From contig NZ_JAPEPZ010000001.1 of the NCBI RefSeq assembly GCF_026339875.1, positions 7,564,001 through 7,628,000 of the forward strand: a DNA stretch of 64,000 nucleotides, written 5' to 3'. This document shows positions 23,594-31,716 of this stretch, piece after piece (the stretch's first letter is position 1; every line of letters begins with the position of its first letter). The DNA comes from Streptomyces sp. NBC_01571. GTDB taxonomy: Bacteria; Actinomycetota; Actinomycetes; Streptomycetales; Streptomycetaceae. Position numbers and translations under genes: made by a program. The notes beneath the pieces were generated by a model. The model searched no databases, was not told the DNA's origin, and saw only the letters and a list, made by a program, of their open reading frames with translations.

Positions 23594-24952
23594 ATGGGCC
23601 TCTTCCAGCTCATCTGCTTCGGCGTCGGCGCGATCGTCGGCACGGGGATCTTCGTCGGCCTCTCCGACTCGGTGGCGCAGGCCGGACCCGCCGTGGTCGT
23701 CTCGTTCATCCTCGCGGCGATCACCTGCGTCTTCACCGCGTTCTCGTTCGCCGAGCTCGGCGGCGCGATCCCGGTCTCCGGATCCTCGTACTCCTTCGCC
23801 TACGCGGGGCTCGGCGAGGGCACGGCCTTCCTCGTCGGCTGGTGCCTGCTCCTGGAGTACGGCGTCTCCGTGTCGGCCGTCGCGGTCGGCTGGAGCCAGT
23901 ACGTGAACGAACTGCTGCACAGCCTCACGGGCGCGCAGCTCCCGGCGGCGCTCTCCACCGGCCCCTCCGACGGCGGAGTCGTCAACCTCCCCGCGGTCAT
24001 CGTGATCGGGCTGGCCTCGGTGCTCCTGATTCGCGGGGTGCGCGAGAGCGCCCGGGCGACCGCCGCCATGGCCCTTCTCAAACTCGTCGTGCTCGTCGTC
24101 TTCTGCGCGATCGGGTTCAGCGCCTTCAAGGACGGCAACCTCACCCCGTTCTCGCCCGCCGGCCTCGGCGGCATCGGCGCGGGCACCACGGCCGCCTTCT
24201 TCTCCTACATCGGCTTCGACGCGATCACCACCGCCGGTGAGGAGGCCAAGAACCCCCGCCGGGACATCCCGGTCGCCATCCTGGTCTGCATCGGCCTGGT
24301 CACCCTGCTCTACTGCGCCGTCGCCCTCGCGGCGATCGGCGCGGTCGGCGGCGACGCGGTCGGCGGCCGGCCCGCCGCGCTCTCGTACGTCGTCGACGTG
24401 GTCACCGGCTCCACCGTAGGCGGCGCGGTCGTGGCGTTCGGCGCGGTCGTCGCCATCGCCTCGGTGGTGCTCGCGGTGATGTACGGGCAGACCCGCATCC
24501 TCATGTCCATGTCCCGCGACGGACTCGTACCGCGCGTCTTCGAGAAGATCTCGCCGAGGACGTCGACGCCGGTCGCGGGAACCCTGATCGTCGCGCTCGT
24601 CTTCGCGGTCCCGGCCGCCTTCGCCTCCCTCGACGCCGTCGTCAACCTGACGACCATCGGCACGCTCGCCACCATGGCCGCCGTCAATGTCGCGGTGATC
24701 GCACTGCGGAGGAGGGAGCCGGGTCTCGCGCGTACGTTCCGGGTGCCGCTCTACCCCGTCGTACCACTGCTCGGCGTCGGCTTCTGTCTGTATCTGATGT
24801 ACGAGACGGGCTGGACGACCTGGATCCAGTTCGCCGGGTTCCTGCTGGCCGGAGTCCTCGTGTACGTCCTCTACGGACGCCGACGCTCGCTGCTCGCCCG
24901 TCCGGCGGGGGCTACGCGGGCCGCCGCTGAGCCGGCATCACGGGAAGCCTGA
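23594..24952 (+). CDS. APC-family amino acid permease
   Basis: A 452-aa, about 12-helix transporter of the APC superfamily. GVGAIVGTGIFVGLSD (about residues 9-24) is the conserved TM1 substrate-binding loop; PVSGSSYSFAYAGLGEG, FFSYIGFDAITTAGEEAKNPRRDIP and MYGQTRILMSMSRDGL are further family signatures. By position after arcA-arcB it probably imports arginine or exchanges it for ornithine. The ATG used lies within what is normally residue 40 or so; see the upstream frame-shifted segment. The 3' end overlaps the convergent anti-sigma gene by 41 bp. Confidence 0.85.
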   Translation: MGLFQLICFGVGAIVGTGIFVGLSDSVAQAGPAVVVSFILAAITCVFTAFSFAELGGAIPVSGSSYSFAYAGLGEGTAFLVGWCLLLEYGVSVSAVAVGWSQYVNELLHSLTGAQLPAALSTGPSDGGVVNLPAVIVIGLASVLLIRGVRESARATAAMALLKLVVLVVFCAIGFSAFKDGNLTPFSPAGLGGIGAGTTAAFFSYIGFDAITTAGEEAKNPRRDIPVAILVCIGLVTLLYCAVALAAIGAVGGDAVGGRPAALSYVVDVVTGSTVGGAVVAFGAVVAIASVVLAVMYGQTRILMSMSRDGLVPRVFEKISPRTSTPVAGTLIVALVFAVPAAFASLDAVVNLTTIGTLATMAAVNVAVIALRRREPGLARTFRVPLYPVVPLLGVGFCLYLMYETGWTTWIQFAGFLLAGVLVYVLYGRRRSLLARPAGATRAAAEPASREA

Positions 24953-25364
24953 ACCAGACCGCCTTTCCGGAGTCGGTCGGGCGGTGACCGCAGGAGGAGC
25001 TCAGGGTGCGGATCAGCAGGAGGCCGCGCCCGTGCTCCTGCCAGGGATCGGGCGCCTCGATCGCCCCGGGGACGGTGAGGTTGCCCGGCGGCGCCGGGTC
25101 CGGGTCGTGCACCTCGACCTGGCAGCCGGTCGCCATCAGTTCCACGACCAGCTCTATGGGACCGTCCCCCGCGGTGTGCTCCACGGCGTTCGCCACCAGC
25201 TCCGCGGTGAGCAGCTCCGCCGTGTCGCTGTCGGCCGAGTGCTCCAGCTCGGCCATCGCGGTGCGGACCAGGGCGCGGGCCACCGGCACGGCCGCGGCGG
25301 TGTGCGGCAGCGCGATGCGCCAGGATGCGGGGGCGGGGGTGTCGTGCAAGGTGGGTCCGTTCAT
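24912..25364 (-). CDS. RsbW-type ATP-binding anti-sigma/regulatory kinase
   Basis: A 150-aa GHKL ATPase. N-box ELVANAVEHT (about 54-63), G1-like VEVHDPDP (about 84-91) and G2 loop HGRGLLLIRTLSSSCG (about 110-125) are present. Members of this large Streptomyces family bind anti-sigma antagonists or sigma factors. No partner is adjacent: it is convergent with the permease and divergent from the catabolic operon, so its target is unknown. Confidence 0.85.
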   Translation of the reverse strand: MNGPTLHDTPAPASWRIALPHTAAAVPVARALVRTAMAELEHSADSDTAELLTAELVANAVEHTAGDGPIELVVELMATGCQVEVHDPDPAPPGNLTVPGAIEAPDPWQEHGRGLLLIRTLSSSCGHRPTDSGKAVWFRLPVMPAQRRPA

Positions 25365-25713
25365 GGAGCAGGCTGTCCTGCTTTCAACTTTAGGGATGGT
25401 ACGGCGCGGCTGGGCAGAGGCGCTCGGCGGGCGCTTGGCGGGACGTTCGGCAGGGTCCTCCCGGGACGTTCGGCAGGTATGAGGTGCGTACCCAGGTCAG
25501 CGGCCCGCCTCCCGTGAGCGCCCCTGTCGTTACGGGCCTATCGAGGTTCCGTTACTCGGTGACGGGCGAGGCGCGGGGCGGCGGACGGCGGTCGCTTCAC
25601 GCCGGGGTTATCGCGCACTCGTGACGACAGTCACAGACTGGTGATAGCTTCGTGAGGGAGCGCGGGCGGTCCCGCCGCGCAGACCGCCGCCCCGCCCGAG
25701 GAGGCCGTCCGTC
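25365..25713. other. Divergent intergenic region
   Basis: 349 bp without a supported gene between the anti-sigma gene and the enoyl-CoA hydratase. The only notable element is the promoter/operator at 25621-25648, listed separately; the rest is GC-rich sequence with no clear structure. Confidence 0.5.
25621..25648 (+). promoter_or_regulatory. Promoter/operator of the enoyl-CoA hydratase operon
   Basis: GTGACGACAGTCAC contains a 5-bp inverted repeat (GTGAC-GACA-GTCAC); GATAGC starts 22 bases after the motif start. The same 13-mer, GTGACGACAGTCA, with a GATAAC at identical spacing, precedes the acyl-CoA dehydrogenase operon (31659). GTGACG and GATAGC fit -35 and -10 elements 16 bp apart. Confidence 0.6.
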
Positions 25714-26541
25714 ATGAGTCCCTTCACCGGCTCAGCCGCCCGCACCTCCGACTGGCGGCACCTGAGGTGCGAGCTCGCCGACGGGGTCGCCACCGTCACC
25801 CTGGCCCGGCCCGAGAAACTCAACGCCCTCACCTTCGGCGCCTACGCCGACCTGCGCGACCTGCTGGCCGAGCTCTCCAGGGAACGGTCGGTGCGCGCCC
25901 TGGTGCTGGCCGGCGAGGGCCGCGGCTTCTGCTCGGGGGGCGACGTCGACGAGATCATCGGCGCCACGCTCTCCATGGACACCGCCCAGCTCCTCGACTT
26001 CAACCGGATGACCGGACAGGTCGTGCGCGCCGTACGGGAGTGCCCCTTCCCGGTGATCGCGGCGGTGCACGGCGTGGCCGCGGGCGCCGGAGCCGTGCTC
26101 GCGCTGGCGGCCGACTTCCGGGTGGCCGACCCCAGCGCCCGCTTCGCCTTCCTCTTCACCCGCGTCGGACTGTCCGGCGGCGACATGGGCGCCGCCTATC
26201 TGCTTCCCCGCGTCGTCGGGCTCGGCCACGCGACCCGGCTGCTGATGCTCGGCGACCCCGTCCGTGCGCCCGAGGCCGAGCGGATCGGCCTGATCAGCGA
26301 GCTGACCGAGGAGGGGCACGCCGACGAGGCCGCGCGGGCACTGGCCCACCGCCTGGCGGCCGGGCCGGCCCTCGCGTACGCCCAGACGAAGGCGCTGCTC
26401 ACCGCCGAACTCGACATGCCGCTCGCCGCCTCCGTCGAACTGGACGCCTCGACGCAGGCCCTGCTGATGAACGGCGAGGACTACGCCGAGTTCCACGCCG
26501 CCTTCACCGAGAAGCGCCCGCCGAAGTGGCGGGGGCGATAG
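25714..26541 (+). CDS. Enoyl-CoA hydratase/isomerase
   Basis: A 275-aa crotonase-fold enzyme. RPEKLNALTF, the oxyanion-hole segments EGRGFCSGGDVDE (about 69-81) and AVHGVAAGAGAVLALAAD (about 114-131), and FTRVGLSGGDMGAAYLLPR (about 149-167). It probably hydrates an unsaturated ring-derived CoA thioester during beta-oxidation-like steps of the cluster. First gene of a two-gene operon; the monooxygenase/reductase start follows its stop by two bases. Confidence 0.88.
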   Translation: MSPFTGSAARTSDWRHLRCELADGVATVTLARPEKLNALTFGAYADLRDLLAELSRERSVRALVLAGEGRGFCSGGDVDEIIGATLSMDTAQLLDFNRMTGQVVRAVRECPFPVIAAVHGVAAGAGAVLALAADFRVADPSARFAFLFTRVGLSGGDMGAAYLLPRVVGLGHATRLLMLGDPVRAPEAERIGLISELTEEGHADEAARALAHRLAAGPALAYAQTKALLTAELDMPLAASVELDASTQALLMNGEDYAEFHAAFTEKRPPKWRGR

Positions 26542-26543
26542 CC

Positions 26544-28919
26544 GTGGCCACCCCGCGACAACCGGGCGACCGGGAACCGGTCGGCACCGTTCGGCCGCCC
26601 ACGGGTGCCGCGCTGGCCGCGCCGGACGTGACCGGACGGCCCGGCGCGCCCCTGCGCGTCGCCGTCGTCGGTGGCGGACCCGGCGGCCTGTACGCTGCCG
26701 CCCTCCTCAAACGGCTCGACCCCGGCCGTGAGATCACCGTGTGGGAACGCAACGCCCCCGACGACACCTTCGGCTTCGGCGTCGTCCTGTCCGACGAGAC
26801 GCTCGGCGGCATCGAACACGCCGACCCGGTCGTGTACGCGGCGCTCCAGGACGAGTTCGTGCGCTGGGACGACATCGACATCGTGCACCGGGGCGTCCAC
26901 CACACCTCCGGCGGCCACGGCTTCGCGGCGCTCGGCCGGCGCCGGCTGCTGGAGATCCTGCACGAGCGGTGCCGCTCGCTCGGCGTCGAGCTGCGCTTCC
27001 GCGCCGAGGCACCGGCGCCGGCCGAGCTGACCCGGGCGTACGACCTGGTCGTCGCCGCCGACGGGGTGCGCAGTCCGACGAGGGAGGCGTACGCGGACGT
27101 GTTCGGGCCGTCCGTCGAGGAACACCGGTGCCGCTACATCTGGCTGGCCGCCGACTTCGCCCTCGACGCCTTCCGCTTCGAGATCGCCGGCACCGAGCAC
27201 GGTGTGATGCAACTGCACGCCTACCCGTACGCGGCCGACGCCTCCACCGTCATCGTCGAGATGCGCGAGGAGGTGTGGCGGGCCGCCGGGTTCGCGGACC
27301 TCGACCCGCAGGAGTCCGTCGAGCGGTGCGCCAAGGTCTTCGCCGACGCGCTGGGCGGACGGCCGCTGCGGTCCAACAAGTCGGCGTGGACCACCTTCCG
27401 CACGGTGGTCAACGACCGCTGGTCGCACGGCAACCTGGTGCTCCTGGGCGACGCCGCGCACACCGCCCACTTCTCCATCGGCTCGGGCACGAAGCTCGCA
27501 GTCGAGGACGCCCTCGCCCTCGCCGCGTGCCTTCAGGAGCGGCCCACGCTCGACGAGGCACTCGCCGCGTACGAGGAGGAGCGCCGCCCGGTGGTCGCGT
27601 CCACCCAGCGCGCGGCCCGTGCGAGCCTGGAGTGGTTCGAGAACGTGGGGCGGTACGTCGACCAGCGCCCACGCCAGTTCGCCTTCAACCTCCTCACCCG
27701 CAGTCGCCGGGTCACCCACGACAACCTGCGGCTGCGCGACGCGCACTTCACGGCCGCGGTCGAGCGCGAGTTCGGCTGCCCACCCGGCACACCCCCGATG
27801 TTCACCCCGTTCCGGCTGCGCGGACTGACCCTGCGCAACCGGGTCGTGGTCTCCCCGATGGACATGTATTCGGCCGTCGACGGCGTCCCCGGCGACTTCC
27901 ACCTCGTGCACCTGGGAGCGCGGGCGCTCGGCGGTGCCGGTCTGGTGATGACCGAGATGGTGTGCGTGAGCGCCGAGGGCCGTATCACGCCCGGCTGCGC
28001 GGGGCTCTACACGCACCGCCAGGCCGAGTCCTGGCGGCGGATCATCGGTTTCGTGCGCGCCCAGGCGCCCGGCACCGCTGTCGGCGTCCAGCTCGGTCAC
28101 TCCGGCCGCAAGGGCTCCACGAAGCTGATGTGGGAGGGCATCGACGAGCCGCTCGAAGAGGGCAACTGGCCTCTCGTGGCCGCGTCCCCGATCCCGTACG
28201 GACCGCGCAGTCAGCCACCCCGCGAACTCTCCCGCGCTCAACTGACCGACATCCGGGAACAGTTCGCGGCCGCCGCCTGGCGTGCCGCGCGCTGCGGCTT
28301 CGATCTCCTCGAACTGCACTGCGCGCACGGCTACCTGCTCTCCGGTTTCCTCTCGCCACTGACCAACCGGCGCACCGACGCCTACGGCGGCTCGCTGGAG
28401 CGCAGACTGCGCTTCCCGCTGGAGGTCTTCGACGCCGTACGTGCGGTGTGGCCGGAGGAACGTCCCATGACCGTCCGCATCTCCGCCACCGACTGGGCCG
28501 AGGGCGGCACCACCGGGGACGACGCGGTCGCCGTCGCGCGGGCCTTCGCCGCGCACGGCGCGGACGCGGTGGACGTGTCGACGGGTCAGGTGGTGGCGGA
28601 CGAGCACCCCGAGTACGGACGCTCGTACCAGACTCCGTACGCCGACCGGATCCGCCACGAGACGGGCCTGCCGGTGATCGCCGTCGGCGCGATCTCCTCC
28701 TGGGACGACGTCAACTCCCTGCTCCTGGCCGGGCGCACCGACCTGTGCGCGCTCGCCCGCCCGCACCTCTACGACCCGCACTGGACCCTGCACGCGGCGG
28801 CCGAGCAGGGGTACGAGGGCCCGGGCGTCGCCTGGCCGAAGCCCTACCGCGCGGGCAGCAGACGCCCGCAGACCGGGCGCACCGACGCCCCCAGACCACG
28901 CCTGTCACTGGAGCCTTGA
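26544..28919 (+). CDS. Fused flavin monooxygenase/OYE reductase (aryl-CoA type)
   Basis: A 791-aa fusion. The N-terminal half is a class A FAD hydroxylase: GGGPGGLYAAALLKR (about 38-52), DG motif VVAADGVRS, GD motif LLGDAAHTAHFSIGSG (about 300-315). The C-terminal half from about residue 415 is an old-yellow-enzyme-type FMN reductase: FRLRGLTLRNRVVVSPM, QLGHSGRKG, RTDAYGGSLERR. This architecture is that of 2-aminobenzoyl-CoA monooxygenase/reductase and of proteins named bifunctional salicylyl-CoA 5-hydroxylase/oxidoreductase. GTG at 26544 is used because no better start lies before the FAD motif. The neighbouring aryl-CoA ligase and RidA favour anthraniloyl-CoA as substrate. Confidence 0.85.
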   Translation: MATPRQPGDREPVGTVRPPTGAALAAPDVTGRPGAPLRVAVVGGGPGGLYAAALLKRLDPGREITVWERNAPDDTFGFGVVLSDETLGGIEHADPVVYAALQDEFVRWDDIDIVHRGVHHTSGGHGFAALGRRRLLEILHERCRSLGVELRFRAEAPAPAELTRAYDLVVAADGVRSPTREAYADVFGPSVEEHRCRYIWLAADFALDAFRFEIAGTEHGVMQLHAYPYAADASTVIVEMREEVWRAAGFADLDPQESVERCAKVFADALGGRPLRSNKSAWTTFRTVVNDRWSHGNLVLLGDAAHTAHFSIGSGTKLAVEDALALAACLQERPTLDEALAAYEEERRPVVASTQRAARASLEWFENVGRYVDQRPRQFAFNLLTRSRRVTHDNLRLRDAHFTAAVEREFGCPPGTPPMFTPFRLRGLTLRNRVVVSPMDMYSAVDGVPGDFHLVHLGARALGGAGLVMTEMVCVSAEGRITPGCAGLYTHRQAESWRRIIGFVRAQAPGTAVGVQLGHSGRKGSTKLMWEGIDEPLEEGNWPLVAASPIPYGPRSQPPRELSRAQLTDIREQFAAAAWRAARCGFDLLELHCAHGYLLSGFLSPLTNRRTDAYGGSLERRLRFPLEVFDAVRAVWPEERPMTVRISATDWAEGGTTGDDAVAVARAFAAHGADAVDVSTGQVVADEHPEYGRSYQTPYADRIRHETGLPVIAVGAISSWDDVNSLLLAGRTDLCALARPHLYDPHWTLHAAAEQGYEGPGVAWPKPYRAGSRRPQTGRTDAPRPRLSLEP

Positions 28920-28962
28920 GGGCACCCCGCCAGGCACGTCCGGGACGACACCCGGGTGAGCT

Positions 28963-29781
28963 CTACGCGGGCACCTCGGTGAAGGCCGCCCCCGCGTCGC
29001 GCAACCGCTCGTGCAGGGCCCGGAAGACAGCGGCCGAACGGGCCCCGGGCCAGTCCCGTGGCAGCAGCGCGACGGGAAGTCCCGGGTCGGCGTACGGGAG
29101 GTGGCGCCAGGTGTCCAGGGCCAGCAGGTAGTCGCGGTACGCCTCCTCGGGAGGGGTGTCCGTCCGCCGCTCCCAGGCGCGCAGCACGGGCGCGTGCCGG
29201 TCGAGGAACGCCTCGTGCTCCTTGGCGATCGAACCCAGGTCCCACCAGCGCGCGACCGCGTCCGCCGTCGCCGCGAAGCCCAGGTGCTCCCCGCGGAAGA
29301 GGTCCACGTACGGATCGAGCCGCAGCCGCGCGAGGGTGTGCCGCGTCTCCTCGTACAGCCGGGCCGGAGCGAGCCACACCCCGGGCGCGGCCGTCCCGAA
29401 GCCGAGACCGGCCAGCCGCGAGCGCAGCACGTGCCGCTTCTGGCGCTCCGGCTCCGGCACGGAGAAGACGGCGAGCACCCAGCCGTCGTCCTCGGGAGGC
29501 GTCGTCGCGTACACCCGCCGGTCGCCGTCGTCGAGCAGCTGCCGCGCGTCCGGCGACAGCCCGTACCCCGCCGCGCCCGCCGGGGTTCGGGCCGGCTCGA
29601 GCAGTCCGCGACGCTTGAGCCGGGAGACCGACGAGCGCACGGAGGGCGCGTCGACGCCGACCGCGGCGAGCAGCCGGATCAGCTCGGCCACCGGCACCGG
29701 GCCGGGCATGAAACGGCCGTACGCGCCGTAGAACGTGACGATGAGGGACCGGGGGGCGCGCTGCTCTGACACATTGATCAC
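28963..29781 (-). CDS. paaX: PaaX-family repressor
   Basis: A 272-aa PaaX-type GntR-like regulator: N-terminal winged helix (SLIVTFYGAYGRF ... VDAPSVRSSVSRLKRRGLL, about 12-60), central domain (WVLAVFSVPEPERQKRHVLR) and the family C-terminal domain (HLGFAATADAVARWWDLGSI, DYLLALDTWRHLPYADPGLP). PaaX proteins repress aromatic CoA-thioester catabolism and respond to aryl-CoA. It lies between the two operons of the cluster and is convergent with the monooxygenase/reductase gene. Start GTG at 29779-29781 has no clear Shine-Dalgarno. Confidence 0.88.
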   Translation of the reverse strand: MINVSEQRAPRSLIVTFYGAYGRFMPGPVPVAELIRLLAAVGVDAPSVRSSVSRLKRRGLLEPARTPAGAAGYGLSPDARQLLDDGDRRVYATTPPEDDGWVLAVFSVPEPERQKRHVLRSRLAGLGFGTAAPGVWLAPARLYEETRHTLARLRLDPYVDLFRGEHLGFAATADAVARWWDLGSIAKEHEAFLDRHAPVLRAWERRTDTPPEEAYRDYLLALDTWRHLPYADPGLPVALLPRDWPGARSAAVFRALHERLRDAGAAFTEVPA

Positions 29782-29801
29782 TCTAGTGCTCGAAGATCAC
29801 T
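29775..29801. promoter_or_regulatory. Direct repeat GATCACT at the paaX start
   Basis: GATCACT at 29776-29782 and 29795-29801 (AGTGATC on the coding strand), 19 bp apart, one overlapping the paaX start codon and one lying at the 3' end of the ligase gene upstream. Possible autoregulatory site. Confidence 0.4.
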
Positions 29802-31479
29802 TGGAACCGCCGCCGGGGGACAACTCACCCCCGGCGGGCAACTCGCCTCCGGGGGATGCCTGCGCGGGGATGGAGGCACGCAGCCGGAACCGCTGCAGCT
29901 TCCCCGTCGCCGTGCGCGGCAGCACGTCCAGGAAGACGAACTCGCGGGGGCATTTGTAGGGTGCGAGCTCGGACTTGAGGAAGACCCGCAGCGCCTCAGG
30001 GTCCCGTGGCGTGCCCGGCCGCAGTACCGCGTACGCCACCACGACCTGGCCGCGTGCCTCGTCGGGGCGGCCCACGACCGCTGTCTCGACGACGTCCGGG
30101 TGGCGCAGCAGGGCGTCCTCGACCTCCGGCCCCGCGATGTTGTACCCGGCCGAGACGATCATGTCGTCGGCGCGGGCGACATAGCGGAAGTAGCCGTCGG
30201 TGTCGCGGACGTAGGTGTCGCCGGTGATGTTCCAGCCGTCGCGCACGTACTCCCGCTGCCGCGGGTCGGCGAGGTAGCGGCAGCCCACCGGGCCGCGTAC
30301 GGCGAGCAGGCCGGGTTCGCCGTCCGGTACCGGATTCCCGTCGGCGCCGACCACGCGGGCATGCCATCCGGGGACGGGCAGGCCGGTCGTGCCGGGTCTG
30401 ATCCGCTCGTCCGCCGCGGAGATGAAGATGTGCAGCAGCTCGGTGGCGCCGATGCCGTTGATGATGCGCAGCCCGGTACGGGCGCGCCAGGCCTGCCAGG
30501 TCGCTGCGGGCAGGTTCTCACCCGCCGACACACAGCGCCGCAGCGACGTCGTGTCGTACCGGTCCAGTTCCGTCAGCATCGCCCGGTACGCGGTCGGCGC
30601 GGTGAACAGCACGGAGACACGGTGATCCGCGATCGCGGGCAACAACTGCTTGGGACCCGCCTGTTCGAGCAGCAGGGAGCAGGCGCCCGCGCGCATCGGG
30701 AAGATGACGAGTCCGCCGAGCCCGAAGGTGAACCCCAGCGGGGGACTGCCGGTGAAGACGTCGTCCTCGCGTGGCCTCAGCACATGGCGGGAGAAGGTGT
30801 CCGCCGTCGCCAGCACATCGCGGTGGAAGTGCACACAGCCCTTGGGGCGGCCGGTCGTGCCCGAGGTGAACGCGATCAGCGCGACGTCGTCGGCGGCCGT
30901 GTCCACGGCCGTGAAGGGCTCGTCGGACGCGCCCGTGATCCGCAGCAGCAGGTCGTCGGGCGCGTCACCGCCGTACGTCGTGATCCGCAGCCCCGGGATG
31001 TCCGCCCCGGCCAGGTCGTCGACCGACCGTATGTCGCACAGGGCGTGGGTGACCCGGGCGATCGTGCCCATCGTGGTCAGCTCGTGCGGGCGCTGCTGCG
31101 CGAGCACCGTGACGGCGATCGCGCCCGCCTTCAGGACCGCCAGCCAGCACGCGGCCAGCCAGGGCGTGGTGGGCCCGCGCAGCATGACCCGGTTTCCGGG
31201 CACCACGCCCAGCTCGGTGGTCAGCACATGGGCGATGCGGTCGACGCGCGCGAGGAGCTGTCCGTACGTCCACAGGTCGCCGGACGGCGTGCGGAAGACG
31301 GGGCGCTGCGGATGGCCGCCGCCGAGGAGCTCGGCGGCGCAGTTGAGCCGGTCCGGATAGTCCAACTCGGGTAGATCGAAGGAGAGTCGGGGCCACTGGC
31401 CCGGAGGCGGGAGGTGGTCGCGGGCGAAGGTGTCGAGGTGGGCCGAGGTCGTCGGCTCCAGGGTGTCGCCGGGGTCCAT
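29797..31479 (-). CDS. Aryl-CoA ligase, probable 2-aminobenzoate-CoA ligase
   Basis: A 560-aa member of the acyl-adenylate family, benzoate/aminobenzoate-CoA ligase branch. Motifs: IAFTSGTTGRPKGCVHFHRD (P-loop, about 190-209), GATELLHIFISA (about 350-361), GDTYVRDTDGYFRYVARADD (about 430-449) and the catalytic Lys in RTATGKLQRFRL near the C-terminus. It activates the aromatic acid as its CoA thioester for the monooxygenase/reductase encoded nearby. The ATG at 31477-31479 with AAGGGGG is chosen over an upstream frame start. Reads away from the acyl-CoA dehydrogenase across a shared 237-bp regulatory region. Confidence 0.85.
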   Translation of the reverse strand: MDPGDTLEPTTSAHLDTFARDHLPPPGQWPRLSFDLPELDYPDRLNCAAELLGGGHPQRPVFRTPSGDLWTYGQLLARVDRIAHVLTTELGVVPGNRVMLRGPTTPWLAACWLAVLKAGAIAVTVLAQQRPHELTTMGTIARVTHALCDIRSVDDLAGADIPGLRITTYGGDAPDDLLLRITGASDEPFTAVDTAADDVALIAFTSGTTGRPKGCVHFHRDVLATADTFSRHVLRPREDDVFTGSPPLGFTFGLGGLVIFPMRAGACSLLLEQAGPKQLLPAIADHRVSVLFTAPTAYRAMLTELDRYDTTSLRRCVSAGENLPAATWQAWRARTGLRIINGIGATELLHIFISAADERIRPGTTGLPVPGWHARVVGADGNPVPDGEPGLLAVRGPVGCRYLADPRQREYVRDGWNITGDTYVRDTDGYFRYVARADDMIVSAGYNIAGPEVEDALLRHPDVVETAVVGRPDEARGQVVVAYAVLRPGTPRDPEALRVFLKSELAPYKCPREFVFLDVLPRTATGKLQRFRLRASIPAQASPGGELPAGGELSPGGGSK

Positions 31480-31570
31480 GGAGGTTCGCCCCCTTGTCGT
31501 GGTGGGCTCGCGGCTCTCAACTCGCGGCTTGTGGCACGTGGTTGGTGGCACATGGTGCGCGGCACGCCGT

Positions 31571-31605
31571 GCGTGATGCGTGACGGTTGATGCGTGATGC
31601 GTGGC
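31571..31605. repeat. Five tandem heptamers (GCGTGAT-type)
   Basis: GCGTGAT, GCGTGAC, GGTTGAT, GCGTGAT and GCGTGGC follow without gaps in the divergent region between ligase and acyl-CoA dehydrogenase. Probably a leader or regulatory repeat of the ligase gene. Confidence 0.5.
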
Positions 31606-31658
31606 GTGCGTGGTCTATGGCTCAGCTCTCGGTTTCGCACAAGGAGCGTATCGTGTTG

Positions 31659-31686
31659 GTGACGACAGTCAACGTCTCGCGATAAC
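31659..31686 (+). promoter_or_regulatory. Promoter/operator of the acyl-CoA dehydrogenase operon
   Basis: GTGACGACAGTCA followed 22 bases from its start by GATAAC, the same element as at 25621-25648. It lies about 30-58 bp before the GTG start at 31717. Confidence 0.6.
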
Positions 31687-31716
31687 CTGGGGCCCGCAGG
31701 GGAGAGGGGACCGGCC

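Noticed and set aside
26481..28793. 770-codon antisense frame opposite the monooxygenase/reductase
   Set aside because: No domain; the forward frame has FAD and OYE motifs throughout.
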